From positions 571,960 to 635,959 of the forward strand of contig JAAOMT010000135.1 of NCBI GenBank assembly GCA_016748015.1: DNA of 64,000 nt. Reading direction: 5' to 3'. The DNA is from Geosiphon pyriformis (Eukaryota > Glomeromycota > Glomeromycetes > Archaeosporales > Geosiphonaceae). This document shows positions 11,821 through 24,290 of this stretch, in pieces. A program made the position numbers and the translations under genes. The notes beneath the pieces are model-generated. The model had not been told where the DNA came from, searched no databases, and was given only the letters and a program-made list of their open reading frames with translations. How positions within the stretch are numbered: the stretch's first letter is position 1; every line of letters begins with the position of its first letter.

Positions 11821-13389
11821 AAATTTTTTTTAATTGAATTTTTTTGTTTATAATAGATTTAATGTTTTTTATAAAGATAATTTTTCAGTTTTAAAAAAAT
11901 TTTCAACTTCTTATTTTTGTAGTAAAATTAATAATAAAAAATGTTTTAAAGAATTAAAAATTATAATTAATTTAAAAAATATACAAAAAATTATAATTTT
12001 GTTAAATAATATTATTTAAGAAATAGTTTAATTAAATTTAAGATATATAAACATTTTATTAGATTTTTTGATCATATTTACAATAATAAAATAAACATAA
12101 TTATGATAAATTTTAGTTTAATAAATAATTATAAAATACATAACAACTTGAATTAAAAAAAAATTTCTTTACTGTTTTAAAAAAATTTTTATAATTTTTT
12201 TTGTATAAATTAAGAAAAATAAAAATTTGTATAAATACAAAATAAATATTAAATTTATTATTAGAATTAGTAAACTTAAAATTAAGACTAATTTAATTTT
12301 TTATTTAATTATTAATATATTTATTAATAATATAATTTAAATTAAAATAGTCAAATATTTATTTAATATATTTTGAATATTATTAACAAATTTTTTAAGA
12401 CCAACAATATTTTAATTAATAATAATAAAATTATAATTGTTTTTATTAATTAATAAATTAAAAAAGTATTTTTATTATTAAAAAAAATTACACAAATATT
12501 TTGAAATTTTTTTGTTAATTAAAAGCTTATTTAAGTATAATTTAAAAAATATATATTTAAATATAAATTTTTTTGCTAATTTGGTTTTAAAAAACACTAT
12601 TTTAAACAAACAACTTATTTATTTAATTTTAATAATTTTATAGTTTATAATTAATTATAAAATTTAATTTAATTTTGTATTAAAAATATATATAAAAAAT
12701 AAAATATGTTTATTAATAAAAGTTTATTTATATTATTTTTATTGTATTATTAGTGTTTATTTAAATTTAATTGTTTTAAAATAGTTAAAATCAGTTTAAA
12801 AAAAACTTTTTAAATAAAATTTTTGGTTTTTATAAATAGATATATTAAGAATTTAAGCTTATTAAATATTATTAATAAGATATTAACTTATTTTTCGAAT
12901 TTAAGTTTAAGCAATAATATAAATATTTATAATTTAATGTTGTTAATTTTGGTTAAATTATATGTAATTGCTTTGACATTAAATATATTCTGGTTTTTAG
13001 TATTATAATTATTAATTTAAACAATTAAGTATTTATAAATATATATATATATTTCATTTAATTTTGATTTTTGCAATTATTATTAAATAAAAAAATAATA
13101 TGTTTATAAAATTATTTATAATAAAAGTTAAATATTAGATAAATTAAATATATAAATTTAAAAAAAATCTATAGTTAAATTTACCAATTTTTTGGTTTTA
13201 ATATTATTTTTTAAATAATTTTTTTAATAATTATTATTGAAAATAAGACTTTTACTACCATTTTTTTATTTGATATTAATAAAGCTATTTTTAACCAATA
13301 TAAGCTAATTAATATAATATATACTAATATTAAAGTTAATTAATAAAATATTAAACTAATTTTTAATAATAAATTTATAACTTTTTTTT
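11821..13389 (+). mobile_element. LINE-I, very decayed copy (RT to RNase H)
   Basis: Although more than 80 percent A/T by eye, the + strand still reads as LINE ORF2. At 11860-11990 it gives FYKDNFSVLKKFSTSYFCSK, matching the HGNNFSVLKGMTMQSPIFA block of LINE-B RT. At 12870-13000 it gives YFSNLSLSNNINIYNL, matching the RNase H strand YFSDLSLHVGVEVHGL of LINE-G. These are in the right order and roughly the right spacing. It ends where LINE-B begins near 13390. No functional product is possible. Confidence 0.6.
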
Positions 13390-13509
13390 GTTAATTCCCT
13401 AGTCACAATGAGAGTGAGATATTGCCAAAGAAAAAAAATTTTTTCTACTCTCTTTTCCCTTTATATTCTCAACTATTTCTTCAAATGTACCTTTATTTAT
13501 AAACATAAA

Positions 13510-15459
13510 ACTGGTAAGTCCTGCTGCTAGTGGTTTTAGATCTACTTCTGCTGGTTTGGAGACCTGGCCTGATGCAAAAAAAAAGAGAGTTAATAGTGTA
13601 TACTCTCATAGTGCATCTTACAAAAAGCCTAAGAATCCTAAAGTTAGTATTGGTGTGATTGACTTGTCTGCTGGCTCATTGAACATGGCCAATATTGGTG
13701 ATGTTGGCAGTAAGTTTTCAAAATCTTGGAGCAGTAAAATAGAAAGCAAAGTAAGTAGCATAAGCAGCCTATTAGACTTAAAGAACATAAAAAATACCAT
13801 CACTAAGGAAACTAGTTATGCTAACTTGGACACTTCTGTAAACATTGACATAGAAGATGATATCACACCCAGGAAAATGCACACTTGCATTTATGTATTA
13901 AGTCAACTCCCAAAGACTTCTTTGTTCAACATATTAAGTGATAATGAGGATTTGATGACTCTTCCGTCTCCTAAGTTTGCAGGCTTCAAAAAATTGCACT
14001 CTGTTAGATCACGTGTATTGGATAAGCATATTTTTGATCCAGTTAAGTCATTTGTATTAGATATTAAGATTTTTGTCTTGTCTGACAAGACCATTGATGA
14101 CAAATTAATTGCTATAAAAAAAATGTTTTATTGAGTCAATGGTTTTGAAAAGAGCATCTGCTCCTTCAAAATTCTCTAACATCATTAGATCTTCTTTTAC
14201 TTCTGAATTAAGTTTAATTAAAGCCAAGGAAATGGCTATCAGTGAGAAAATTTTGGTAAATATTAATGTTAGAAAACCAAATAGCCATTCAGATTGGGAA
14301 GTGATAGTCAAGGAGATTCTAATAGATCTTCCCAAATTGGCAATTGGGTCAGTATTTTCTAAATTTAGTAAGATGGTTTTGATTAAGATGCAACTGATTG
14401 GGCTTTGACAAAAGACTGTAATGGAATTTGAGTCATTAGATATGGCTAGCTCAATTGTTTTCAAATAGTCAGTTCTTGTGGGTAAAAATTCTGTTCATGT
14501 TGTATTGGCTGTAAATAACAAAGAGTCATGAGTAGTCAAAAATTATCATCAGGTGTTGTTGTATACTTTGCCAATAAGCATTACTGCTCATAATTTATCA
14601 GATTTGTTGGATTCATATGGTGGGAAAACTTGCTTCATTGGTCATAATCTTGTTTTATATGTTTATAATAAATGTGTAGTAATTTGTTTTGATAACGAGA
14701 CATCTAAATTGGCTGCCATTGATTCTGTTTTAGTCTATAAGAGTGTAAATTTACATTGGGCTGGTCTTTCTCTGATTTGTTATGCCAAGTGTAAACAATT
14801 TGGTTATGTTTCTGATGTGTGTTTGGTTGGTAAGAATTCTGGAGTTCATTATAAGTGGGTGGTTTCTTCTCAGGATTAGGTCTGTCTGGCTAATATTTAT
14901 AAGAAGAAGCAAGTTTCAGTTGTCCATTCGGTATCTTTTGGTGGTAAAACTTGGGCTCAAATTGCAGATAACTCACCCTTTCATGTGGCTTCATTAGTTT
15001 CTTCTGGTGCTGGTTTGACTTTAAATGCAAAACTTTTGATAATGGCTTCCAACTTTCTTAATAATTCTGGTTTGACTGACTGCATGGCTTTTTTGAAATG
15101 CTCCATGGAGCTTCTATCAGATCAAGTTTCTGAAATTTTGAGAAAATTAAGCTTTGTGGAATTGGTGCCAATGTTATTTTTATCTTGCATCCCCTTCTGT
15201 TGTTACTTTTTTTATGAACTCAGCTTTGAGTTTGAATATGGTTGTGGATAGCATGGTGGTGCTTTCTTCTTTTTCTCTTTTAGTGATTGAAAATGCTACC
15301 CTTAAACTAAGTTTGAGCAGCTCAAAGATTCTCACTACCAAGGTGGGTGGTTTAAAATCAAAAATGATGGCTTTGGAAGTTTCAGTTGGTTTGGTTTTGG
15401 TAAAATTGAATTCTTTATGTTCTAGTTTGGGTTTGTCAGCTCCTTTTCTATCTCAATGA
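13510..15459 (+). pseudogene. LINE-B ORF1 (two RRM-like folds, zinc knuckle region), broken
   Basis: Readable parts are 13556-14134, 14139-14408, 14553-14879 and 14985-15459. The order is a Lys-rich N-terminus; a first RRM-like fold (DWEVIVKEILIDLPKL as RNP2, then KTVMEFESL); a second RRM-like fold (VLLYTLPISITAHNLSDLL, KCVVICFDNE); a decayed knuckle (CAKCKQFGYVSDVC, in which the His of C-x2-C-x4-H-x4-C is Tyr); and a Ser/Leu-rich tail ending with a heptad-like segment. It ends FLSQ-TGA at 15459, overlapping the ORF2 ATG by four bases. Stops replace Trp at several sites (near 14408, 14467, 14528). Confidence 0.75.
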
Positions 15460-18400
15460 TTGATTAATTTGGAAAATTGCTACATGCAATGTTAGAGGAA
15501 TAAATAATCCTGTGAAGCAGAGTAATATAATTTGTTGGCATAAAGAAATAAACAATTTGATTTTCATTGTTACTGAGACAAAATTAAAAGATAAAGTTTG
15601 TCCATGGATCATGAACAGATTTGATGGTATCTATGTTTTCACTTCTGGGATAGATTCTGGTTACTTGAGTTCAGACATAGCTATTATTATAGACAATTCT
15701 TTGGCCTGTCATGTGTGCAAAGTTTCTGAAGTGCCTGGTCAGATCCTTTGTGTCAAGTTGTTTTTTAAGAATAAACTTTCTGTGTTAATTTTGGGGCTGT
15801 ATGCTGGTGCTTCTTTAGTGGTTTGGTTTTCTCAGACTGTAAACAAGTCTTCTTTTGTCATTCTTGGCAGTGACTTTAATAAAAATAAATCTTGTAAATG
15901 TGCCAGTTTTAAGAAGTACTTTGATTTGGGTCTGGTCAACTCTTTGGCTGAAAGTGCATTTGCCAAGATACTTACATGGTGTAATTCTCATGGAGTTGTT
16001 AAGACAATTAATTATGTGTTTGTTTCTTTGAATTTGGTCAATGTAATAGGAAATCATAATGTGGTTGGTGTTGTGGATTATTTTGATACTAATTATGCGG
16101 CTGTTTCTATTTCTGTGAGTCTGGGTGGTTTGTTGGATGTTCAGCTGTCCTCACTGTACAAGCAGGCAAACAAAGATTGTTGGAAGTATAACATCAAGAG
16201 TGCTGATAGAAGAAAGTGGTGTGAGTTTAGAAATGCCACAGCTGTTAATACTACTATGTTTTCAAGTAAATTTGTGATGGCTGAGAGGTCTTCGGATTTG
16301 GATGCAATGTGAAACATTGTTTGTGGAGTCATGGTTTCCTCAGCTGATAGGACATTTAAGAGAAAATGGTTCAAAAGTTATAACAGAGTTTTTACCAAGG
16401 TGTCTTTTAAATTTCATAAACTAGAGTTGCTGGTATCCAGGTTGGTAAAAGCTTCTTGTTTGGTTTTAAGTAATGATTTTGTTTCATTGTTGGGTACATG
16501 AGACAGACTTGACTCTAGTGGTGCAGCAGAAGTGAAATCTCTTTTTTTTTTAGGTTCTACTTTTGATGCTATTTGTTTTGGGTTGGTTAAAGCAAGAAAG
16601 TTTTACCATTCTTCCAAGTTACTGGAATTCAAGCATGCTGAAGAATTTCTTATCAAGTGGGCCATTACCAGTAAAATAGAAAGTTTTGAATTAAATAAAG
16701 ATCATATCATTAGAAGTGTGTTAGAGCATTCTTTTTGTAAGGTTGTATTGGATCATTTAGTTGTAGGTGATGAGTTGGTTTTGGAGCCTGATTTGGTTAG
16801 GTCTAGAGTGGATGAAATTATGAAAAATTGGACCAGAAAACATGGGATAGTGTCCGATATCTCTGATAATTGAACTTGCCAATATTAGTCTTTGGATTAT
16901 GTTTTCAATGGTGCATTTTCCAGTGTAATGTGTTCAATTAATTCTGATGAATTGTTTGCTGTGGTTTCAGATCTGCTTGATGGAAAAGTGGCTGGGCTTT
17001 CTGGCATCTCTAATAAATTGTGAAAACACTGTGACAACTTAGTCTTGGCTATGCTTTCTGTGCTCTTGAATCTGTGTCTGATTTGTGAATTAGTATTTGG
17101 GTCTTGGAAAAAAGCTTGGGTTTCAATAATTCTTAAGCTATATGAATGGGAAGATGTTCTTACAAATACTTGTTCTATTGTTTTGATCAAAATGGCTTGC
17201 AAAATTCTTTTCAAGATACTTTCAGACAGGATTTTTTTAGCTTGCAGTATTTATGATGTTTTACATGGAAACAATTTCTCTGTGTTAAAAGGTATGACAA
17301 TGCAATCACCTATTTTTGCCATCAGTTCAGTGATAGAGGATGTATTGAAGAAGAACCAAGAACTGTGACTGGTTTTGCAAAACATACATAAGGCCTATGA
17401 CTCTGTTGGTTAGAAATATCTTAGGAGGAGTTTGGTTAGAATCAAAATATGCAACAGGTTTGTTAGATTTTTTGGTAATATTTACAATGGTCGAATTAAC
17501 AAAGTGATGACAAACTTTGGCTTAACTGATGGGTATCATGTTCATAATAATTTGGACCAAAGAAAGGTGTTTTGCCTCTTTTTTGGCACATATTTTATGA
17601 CTTGCTTCTGTGTAAAGTCAAAAGACAGAAGAGTATGTATGGTTACAGATTAAACTCTCATTTTGTTTTCAAGTCTGGCTGGATGGAATCTCAGACTGGA
17701 TTGACATCATTTTTTGCTGCTGGTGCTTTTGTTGATAATACAATTTGAGTTGGTAGTAGTCAGACTGCTACACAACACATCTTCAATGTTGCTAGTGAAT
17801 TCTTTAAGTTTAATAATATTTCCATAAATAATGACAAAACTGTGGTCATCCCCATTAACTGTTGAGTTTCAAACTCTTATCTGACTGTTAGTGGTTTGCC
17901 TATTTCTGTCGCCAAAAAGAAGGAACCTCATCATTATTTGGGTATTTTTTTGTCCTCTGAGGGTCTGTCAAAACTTAGCCTGGCTAAAACATATTCGGAT
18001 GTTCAATTTTTCATCAATCTTGTTCTAAGAAAAATGATTTTAGATAAACAGTTTGCATATTTGGTGTCAGCAGTCTTTTTCTCTATTGTCAATTACAGGA
18101 CCCAATTCAGTTTTGTTCCTATTAGTGTTTGTAATAAATGGGATGCTATGATTCACAGGGGCTTGAAGTTTAGGTCTGGTCTTCCACATGATTTCCTTAT
18201 TGATACAGTCTATCATCTTTCCTTGTATGATTTAAAAACTTTTAAACAAATTCAGGCTGAGAGCAAATTGGCTTCCATTATTTCTTTTGCAAATTTATTG
18301 GGTATTTTGGGTTGGTTATTTTCTTACAGATCTCATGATTTTTAAATTTTTAGCTGGTGTTCTTGCCACCCTCTCCAATTTCTGGCTTGTGTTAGAGTCA

Positions 18401-20106
18401 ACTCTTCAAACAATTTTTTGGCTGGTATGGTCTGTATTTTTTCTGGATGTGATTTGTCCTTAAGTGGTTCTCCAGCCAGTGTGTTTCATTATCAGGGTGG
18501 TACTTCTATGTCTCTTGTTCTTGGTGGGCTTAATTATTTTAAGTATGTTTTTTCTCTTTGGCAGTATGGAGTTGCTTTTGTAAATCAGCTGTATGACAAG
18601 CATGATAATGTTCTTGGTTGGCCAACTTTCAAGCAGTGAAAGTAACTGAACTTTCATGGTCCTGTTCCTATCTAGTTTGAGTTTTTTGTTCATTTTCTTG
18701 GTGGTAGGACTTCTCTTTTTGTTTGTTCTCCACTTCTGAATGTCTTTTCTGATGTTTTTTGGTCTCATAATTTTGGTGTTATTGAAGTCAATTTGTTATA
18801 TGTTAATGCTGCTTGTCTTTCTGTGTACATGAATAGGTCTCTGAACAGTCTGAAAACTCCTGATGTGATGGCTGGTGCTGCTGTTTTTTTTGAGGACATT
18901 GATTTGGGTCTGGGTGTTAGAGTCTCTGGTTTGGTCTCTTCTACAATAGCAGAGTTGCAGGCCATTGCTCTGGCTCTCAAGTGTATTTTTTTTTTCTGTT
19001 CTGTTAACTTGTTTTCAGACAGCCAAGCTGCTCTGGATGCATGCAAGTCGGAGCTTGTGTTAGCTTGTCCGAATTTCAGAAATCAGTGTTGGGTTGAGCA
19101 TTACTATATTGTTAATGTCATTTGCCACAAGAATTTGGATGTAAATTGGATTAAAGTTAAAGGTCATTCTGGTGTCTCTGGCAATGAGCATGCTGATGCT
19201 TTAGCTAGGACTGCTGTTTTCTCTGATAGGTGCCTACCTCATATGATCAGCAAACAATTTTTTTAAGCTGATGGTGTAACAGTTTTTGGTAATTCTTAAC
19301 ATTTTGTTCATAATATTTTCTGATCTATTCACCATATATGTTGGGAGATTGGTTCTGGTTTTCATATTCTGATGGATAGCCTGTATGCTGATATAGATTA
19401 ATCCAGATCTTTGTTGGTGTGGCATCCTGACTCTCACTTGGCTGTTGGTTTTACCAATGCATACACTGCTGGCTTTTGTTTATATTTTATGAAGGCATTA
19501 TATTATTGTCTACCTATTACAGTATGTAAGCAACTTTATAATAAGTGTTACTTTAATGTGGTGTGTTTGTTTTGTGGAGATGTTGAGGTCTTGTACCATG
19601 TTTTTTCTTGCTCTTTTGATGCTGCTGGTCATGCCCAGTTGATAAAAGCTTATGTGTTTACTTGGGAAACATGCTCAGGTTTATTTCGCTCTTTTTCTTG
19701 TGTCTTGCAGTTATTATATATTTGTGTTTTCAATGTTGTTATTGGTACAGCTCTGTATAAAGACTTTGTTTTCAAGGATTGGTATCGTGAATTTGTTTCC
19801 ATTTTTAAAGACCCTAAAGTTGCAGCTCAGAATATTGTTTCTTTTGTGTGCAAATTCTGTCTTGCTTTTGAGGATAATATTTGGCTGGTGCATATCAAAC
19901 ACTGGGCTATTATGGAGAAAGGTGGCTTGATCTCACAGAATGGTTCTGCTTCTGTTCCAGTTTCTGGTCTTCCAGTGGTGCTCTTGGCTGGTATGATTAG
20001 GTTATTGGATATTGCTGATGTGTTTGGTATTAGTTTTGAATTTTGTAAGTTTTGTTAGTTTTTTTCAGGTATTGAGGACATAGTCTCTGTTCATATAAGT
20101 GTCTAG
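15456..20106 (+). pseudogene. LINE-B ORF2: EEP endonuclease, RT, RNase H, Cys motif
   Basis: EEP domain about 15476-16312 (CNVRGINN start; TETKL with the metal-binding Glu; GSDFNKNK near the middle). RT about 16532-18345: NKL-stop-KHC in place of NELWKHC, NNFSVLKGMTMQSPIF, and FVDNTI where intact copies have FVDDTIW, so the second catalytic Asp is Asn. RNase H 18793-19266: the first Asp is lost (MNRSL for MDGSL), while LAEL-type IAELQAI, FSDSQ and the HSGVSGNEHAD block remain. C-terminus 19411-20106 with CLFCGDVEVLYHVFSC. The frame is interrupted by numerous stops and a frameshift, so it cannot encode an active enzyme. Confidence 0.8.
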
Positions 20107-20235
20107 TGTTGTTTTAATTAGCCTGAGTGGCTGGTCATGTGTAGCAAATGCATGATTTACACCTAGTTTAGATTATTAATGTAATATATAATACTAGGCT
20201 GCATTTGGACTTCACTTATTAAATGATAAAAAAAA
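20107..20235 (+). other. LINE-B 3' UTR and tail
   Basis: This stretch aligns with the 3' ends of LINE-C (25230-25349) and, inverted, LINE-G (43481-43593). Shared landmarks are GGCTGGTCA, a CATGATTTAC/GCTCCTAGTTTAGAT segment, and the terminal GGACTTCACT-ATTAAA followed by an A-rich tail. The terminal block is the likely recognition end for the LINE RT. Confidence 0.65.
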
Positions 20236-20506
20236 AAATTTTATTAATAATAATATTATTAAGTTGTTTATAAACCAATAAAATTATTAAGTTAATTAAG
20301 CTGTTAATATTTAAATAATTATAGTTAATAAAACCACAAAATATTTATTAAAAAATTAATAGAATTATTATTTTTATTAAAGTTTTTATTATAAAAATTA
20401 TTTAATATTAACTCTTAATTAAAAATAATTGGCTAACAAAAATCAATATTATTTTTAATTAAAACATTTAAAAATTTTAATTTATATTTAATTTTAATAT
20501 ATTTGA

Positions 20507-20551
<45 letters not shown>

Positions 20552-20830
20552 TTTTATTATATTTAATAAATAAAATTCAAACACTACTTAATATAATATA
20601 TTAAACTAAATGTAAATTATGTATTTATTTATATATAACCAACTATTTAAACCAATAAAAACAACACTATATATCTATATATACAGAAATTATGTCTTTA
20701 ATATCAAAAAAAAACAAACAAAATTTATATATACTAAAATTAACTTCAAAAGTCTTAGCAATTCTAAATAGCTTTATTATACTATCAGATAGTACAGAAA
20801 ACAAACCAGTATTACCAGTAGAATTTTAGT
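20236..20830. repeat. AT-rich spacer with a TTA microsatellite (20508-20551)
   Basis: No gene is visible. A perfect (TTA)n run of about 44 bp sits at 20508-20551. The remaining sequence is A/T-only in long stretches and may be decayed transposon that I cannot assign. Confidence 0.7.
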
Positions 20831-21690
20831 TATTAATTAGCATGAAATTACCCTTCTAATTTCTAACATTAATTAGTATATATTATTATCATTTTAATTA
20901 TTACTTATTAGTTAAATCAAATTATCAAATATTATTATTTAATTAATAACCTGATTTGTACTATAGAAATTAAAATAATTAAATTACACAATATCTTGAA
21001 CTATTTAATATTCAAAAATTCGCCGAAATTAATAGAAATTAGCTAAAATAATCAATAGTTTGTAGAAATAATTTGTAGTTTGCCGAAATGTATTTTTAGT
21101 TTGCTGAAATTATAGCAAAGGAAAAAATGCAAATTCAAAGACTAGTACTATAACAAGTTGTATAAAAAAAGAGCTTTTCTTTTCAAAAAAATGTATCTTA
21201 TCTTTTATCAGATATCTTAGTTAGAAACAATTATCCCTTACACATCTTTACAAATCAAATAAAATAAATATTCAAAAAATTGAATTCTTAATTATTTATT
21301 TAAAATTTACAAAATCCAACTAACGTTTTAAAATTGATTAACTACTAATTTCAATAATCTATTAGTGATTTCAGGCCTGGATAAGGAACATTTCCCTTGA
21401 TAAAATTCTATTTTTTTTACATTTCCTTTATTTTTTTTTATTTTTTTTATTATAATTATTAGGATAGCCTACATACAAGATTTCTGTAAAAAAGTTGACT
21501 TTTACAGCAAAGTAACTACACATTTTTAGTGAACTTCCAGATGAGCAATTTTTGAGAAAGAGTTAACATTTACTACAATGTAATTACATAAAATAACTGG
21601 CACAGAATTGATTATTCTACTTATAAGCCCAGCAGTTCAAATTATAAAAAATAATTTAAAGATAAATTCAGTTATTAAAGGTTTACTAGT
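20831..21690 (+). mobile_element. decayed LTR of the Ty3-1 family, opposite orientation
   Basis: The reverse complement of this stretch follows the Ty3-1 LTR over most of its length. From right to left it shows the TTTATAAGCCCAGCAGTTCAAATTA block, the paired GTAGTTAC segments, the TATACAACTTGTT segment, the GGCAAACTA repeat array (about 21000-21115) and the TTAATTAATAACC segment. The outer 80-90 bp with the TGTTAC end are missing on the right. It seems to be a lone LTR, inverted relative to Ty3-1, so internal sequence was lost, probably by LTR-LTR recombination. Confidence 0.7.
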
Positions 21691-24290
21691 TTCCAAAAAA
21701 CGTGAATTTACAACAAACAGACATTAACAACATTAAAAAAAAAGACCAAAAACCTCTAGTAACACTAACAACAACTATAAAAATAGTTTTATTATGTAAA
21801 ATAAAACCACTTTTTTTTATAAAAATCTGATACTTAGAACAAACAAGCCAAATATTATTTTTATAGACCAATTCAAAACTACAAATAAAATTCACAATTA
21901 TATTACTAACAATTTTAACATTCTTAAAAATCAAAAAACTCTTAAAACCAGTTTTTAAAAACAAATTTCTTATACAAAGCTAAATATATTAAAATATTAA
22001 AAAAGCATAAAAAAGGTAATTATAAAATACATAAAAAAAATTTGAACAAATTTAAAGATTTTTTCCAAATAATAACATAAAAATTTAAAAGTTTTTTGTA
22101 TGTTTTACTATTTAATTTATAAGAAAAACATAATTCAAAAACTCAACATTCTCATAAAACAAACACAAAACATTATAATATTATTTATTATATAGATGTT
22201 TACAAATAGTTACAAACTATTTATAATATAAAGCTTTTATAAAATAAGAATATATTTTGATCATAAATTTTGTTAACATATAAAAATTAGAGTATTATAC
22301 AAACAAAAACTTAACTTAGTTTATATTTTTAAACAAGTTAGCATTTAAGACATAAACATCAAATTTGATTTTTCAATAAACATAATAAATTACTTTATTA
22401 TCCTATAAGCAAAGTGTTTTGTATTTTCAAAAAAATCTTATTATCAGCTTTAATAAAATGTTTTTGTACATAAACTAAAAACACCATATTTAAGAACAAG
22501 ACAATACTAATTAGAACATTAGTTTTTAATTGTTTAAAATATCAGAATAGTCTTTAATTTTATACTAATTGACATTCAAATTTTTTTTTCTTATAATATT
22601 TATAATATGTTAATATTTAATCTAGCAGCAATTATAAAAATCTGGCAAAACCAAAACCAACTTCAAATAATATGTATTTAGTATTATTTGGCTGTTAAAA
22701 AACAACTTAATTATACAGAAAAAGAAAACATATTCTAAAGCAAGAGCTATAACCTACAATTTAACCAAAGTAAAAAACATTAGCCCAAATATTCTAATAT
22801 TTAAATTCAAATTTATATTCTCAAAAAAAACTACAACATCAGCTTTTATTTCAATAGTACTTAAATTGTTAAAAAACTATCTGTATATACAAAAAAACAA
22901 GTTATGTTAGTATTCAAAAGCCAATTATAACTCATACTAAATCTATATAAATTATGCATATTTAAAGACTGAGATCTAACAATTAAAAACAAATTAAAAA
23001 AGCAAAAAACTGATTTATTTAAAAATCTGACTGCAAATTTAAACCAATAAGAAACAAAACTTTAAAAGTTTAGCTTTTTCTAATATTTGAAAATTTCCTA
23101 ATTAAAAACATCATTTTTTTTTATTAAACAACTGTTTAACAAAAACTATATTAAACTGTTTAAAAAAACATAATACTCTAAAAAAAACAGAATTATCCAA
23201 GACAATTAATATTAAAATTCTATTTTGAAAGTAAAAAACTAAACACAAAAAATTATTCAAAAACAGATTATAATTATAAAGAATACAAATCATACCAGCC
23301 AAAAAGTTGTTTAATTAACTAATCTTAAAACATATCAAAAAACATAAAAAATAACAGAACAATTAGTTTAAAACCTACAAATTATGAGATTTATAAGTAA
23401 ACAAACAATTTAAAACACTATATATATTTAAAAAACTTAGTATAAATACTAATTTATTCTTAATTTATATTTGTTTAAAAATCTTTAAGTTATATAGAAA
23501 AAAATAATAAATTGTATTATTTAAAAAATTCAAAGACAAGCAAAATTTAGATTTTAGGTTTTTATAGATTATAGTATTTTATTTATTTTATACTTTATTA
23601 AAAATAAAACTAAATTAAGTCTTATAATTAATAATAAGATAAAATATTATTGAGATTAAATATAAAAACTATTTGTTAAATATAGTCTTTTTTAGAACTT
23701 TGTTAGCAAAAAATTTAATATTTAAATGAATCTTAACTAAACTAAGCTTTAATAAGTTGTTTATTAAAAAAAAAATACCCAAATATATGTGAAATTTTTT
23801 ATTTTTAATTATTGAAATTAGTAAACTATTGGTCAACAAAAAAAAATTTACAACTCTATAGTTTATTAAAATGATTACTATTTTGTTATTATTAATTAAA
23901 ATATTATTGATCCAAAAAAACTTACTTGTAATATTTAAAATATATTAAATTGTAGCTTAATTATTATTTATTTAAATAGTATTATTATTAACAAATATAT
24001 TAATAACAAAAAAATATATAAAACCAGTCTAACTTTTTACATTTCTTATTTTAGTCACAAATTTGAAATTAATCTTATATTCACATATATTTTTTTGCTT
24101 CTTAACTTTACATAAAAAAAATTGTAGAAAATATGCCAGAAAAAAAAAAGAATATCTTACTTTAATTTAAACTATTAAGTATTTAATATTCATTAATCAA
24201 GCCAAAATCAGACATAATATTATTAACTTAATTATTGTAAATATTACCAAAAAACTTAACAAATTTGCCATATATTTTAATATAAATTAA
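21691..24290 (-). mobile_element. LINE-D, very decayed copy (RT to C-terminus)
   Basis: Two minus-strand stretches still translate recognisably. 21964-21686 matches the ORF2 C-terminus (NNIWLVCSKYQIFIKKSGFI against DNIWLVHIKHWAIMEKGGLI of LINE-B). 23302-23111 matches the MAGMVCIFSGCDLSL region before RNase H. Near 24200-24270 the minus strand gives KFVKFFGNIYN and VNNIMSDFGL, the RT block before the FxDD motif. The copy is abutted at 24291 by the truncated LINE-C in opposite orientation. It has shifted strongly to A/T. Confidence 0.65.

Larger units (their letters stand above)
13390..20235 (+). mobile_element. LINE-B, nearly full-length but inactivated
   Basis: A complete-order copy: ORF1 (about 13510-15459), ORF2 (15456-20106) with EEP, RT, RNase H and C-terminal Cys motif, then a 3' UTR ending GGACTTCACTTATTAAATGATAAAAAA near 20235. 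The same terminal sequence closes LINE-C and LINE-G. The 5' leader (13390-13510) is less like those of G and H. Many stops fall at codons that are Trp in other copies, and there is one frameshift between 17653 and 17896. Confidence 0.85.

Noticed and set aside
13390-20235. Classical RIP (CpA to TpA) as the main cause of decay
   Set aside because: By eye many stops are TGA from TGG or CGA, which is not the CpA pattern; TAG from TGG or CAG occurs but does not dominate. A count on alignments would be needed to exclude a contribution.
20508-20551. TTA repeat as a centromeric or regulatory repeat
   Set aside because: A single 44-bp microsatellite in AT-rich DNA; nothing supports a function.
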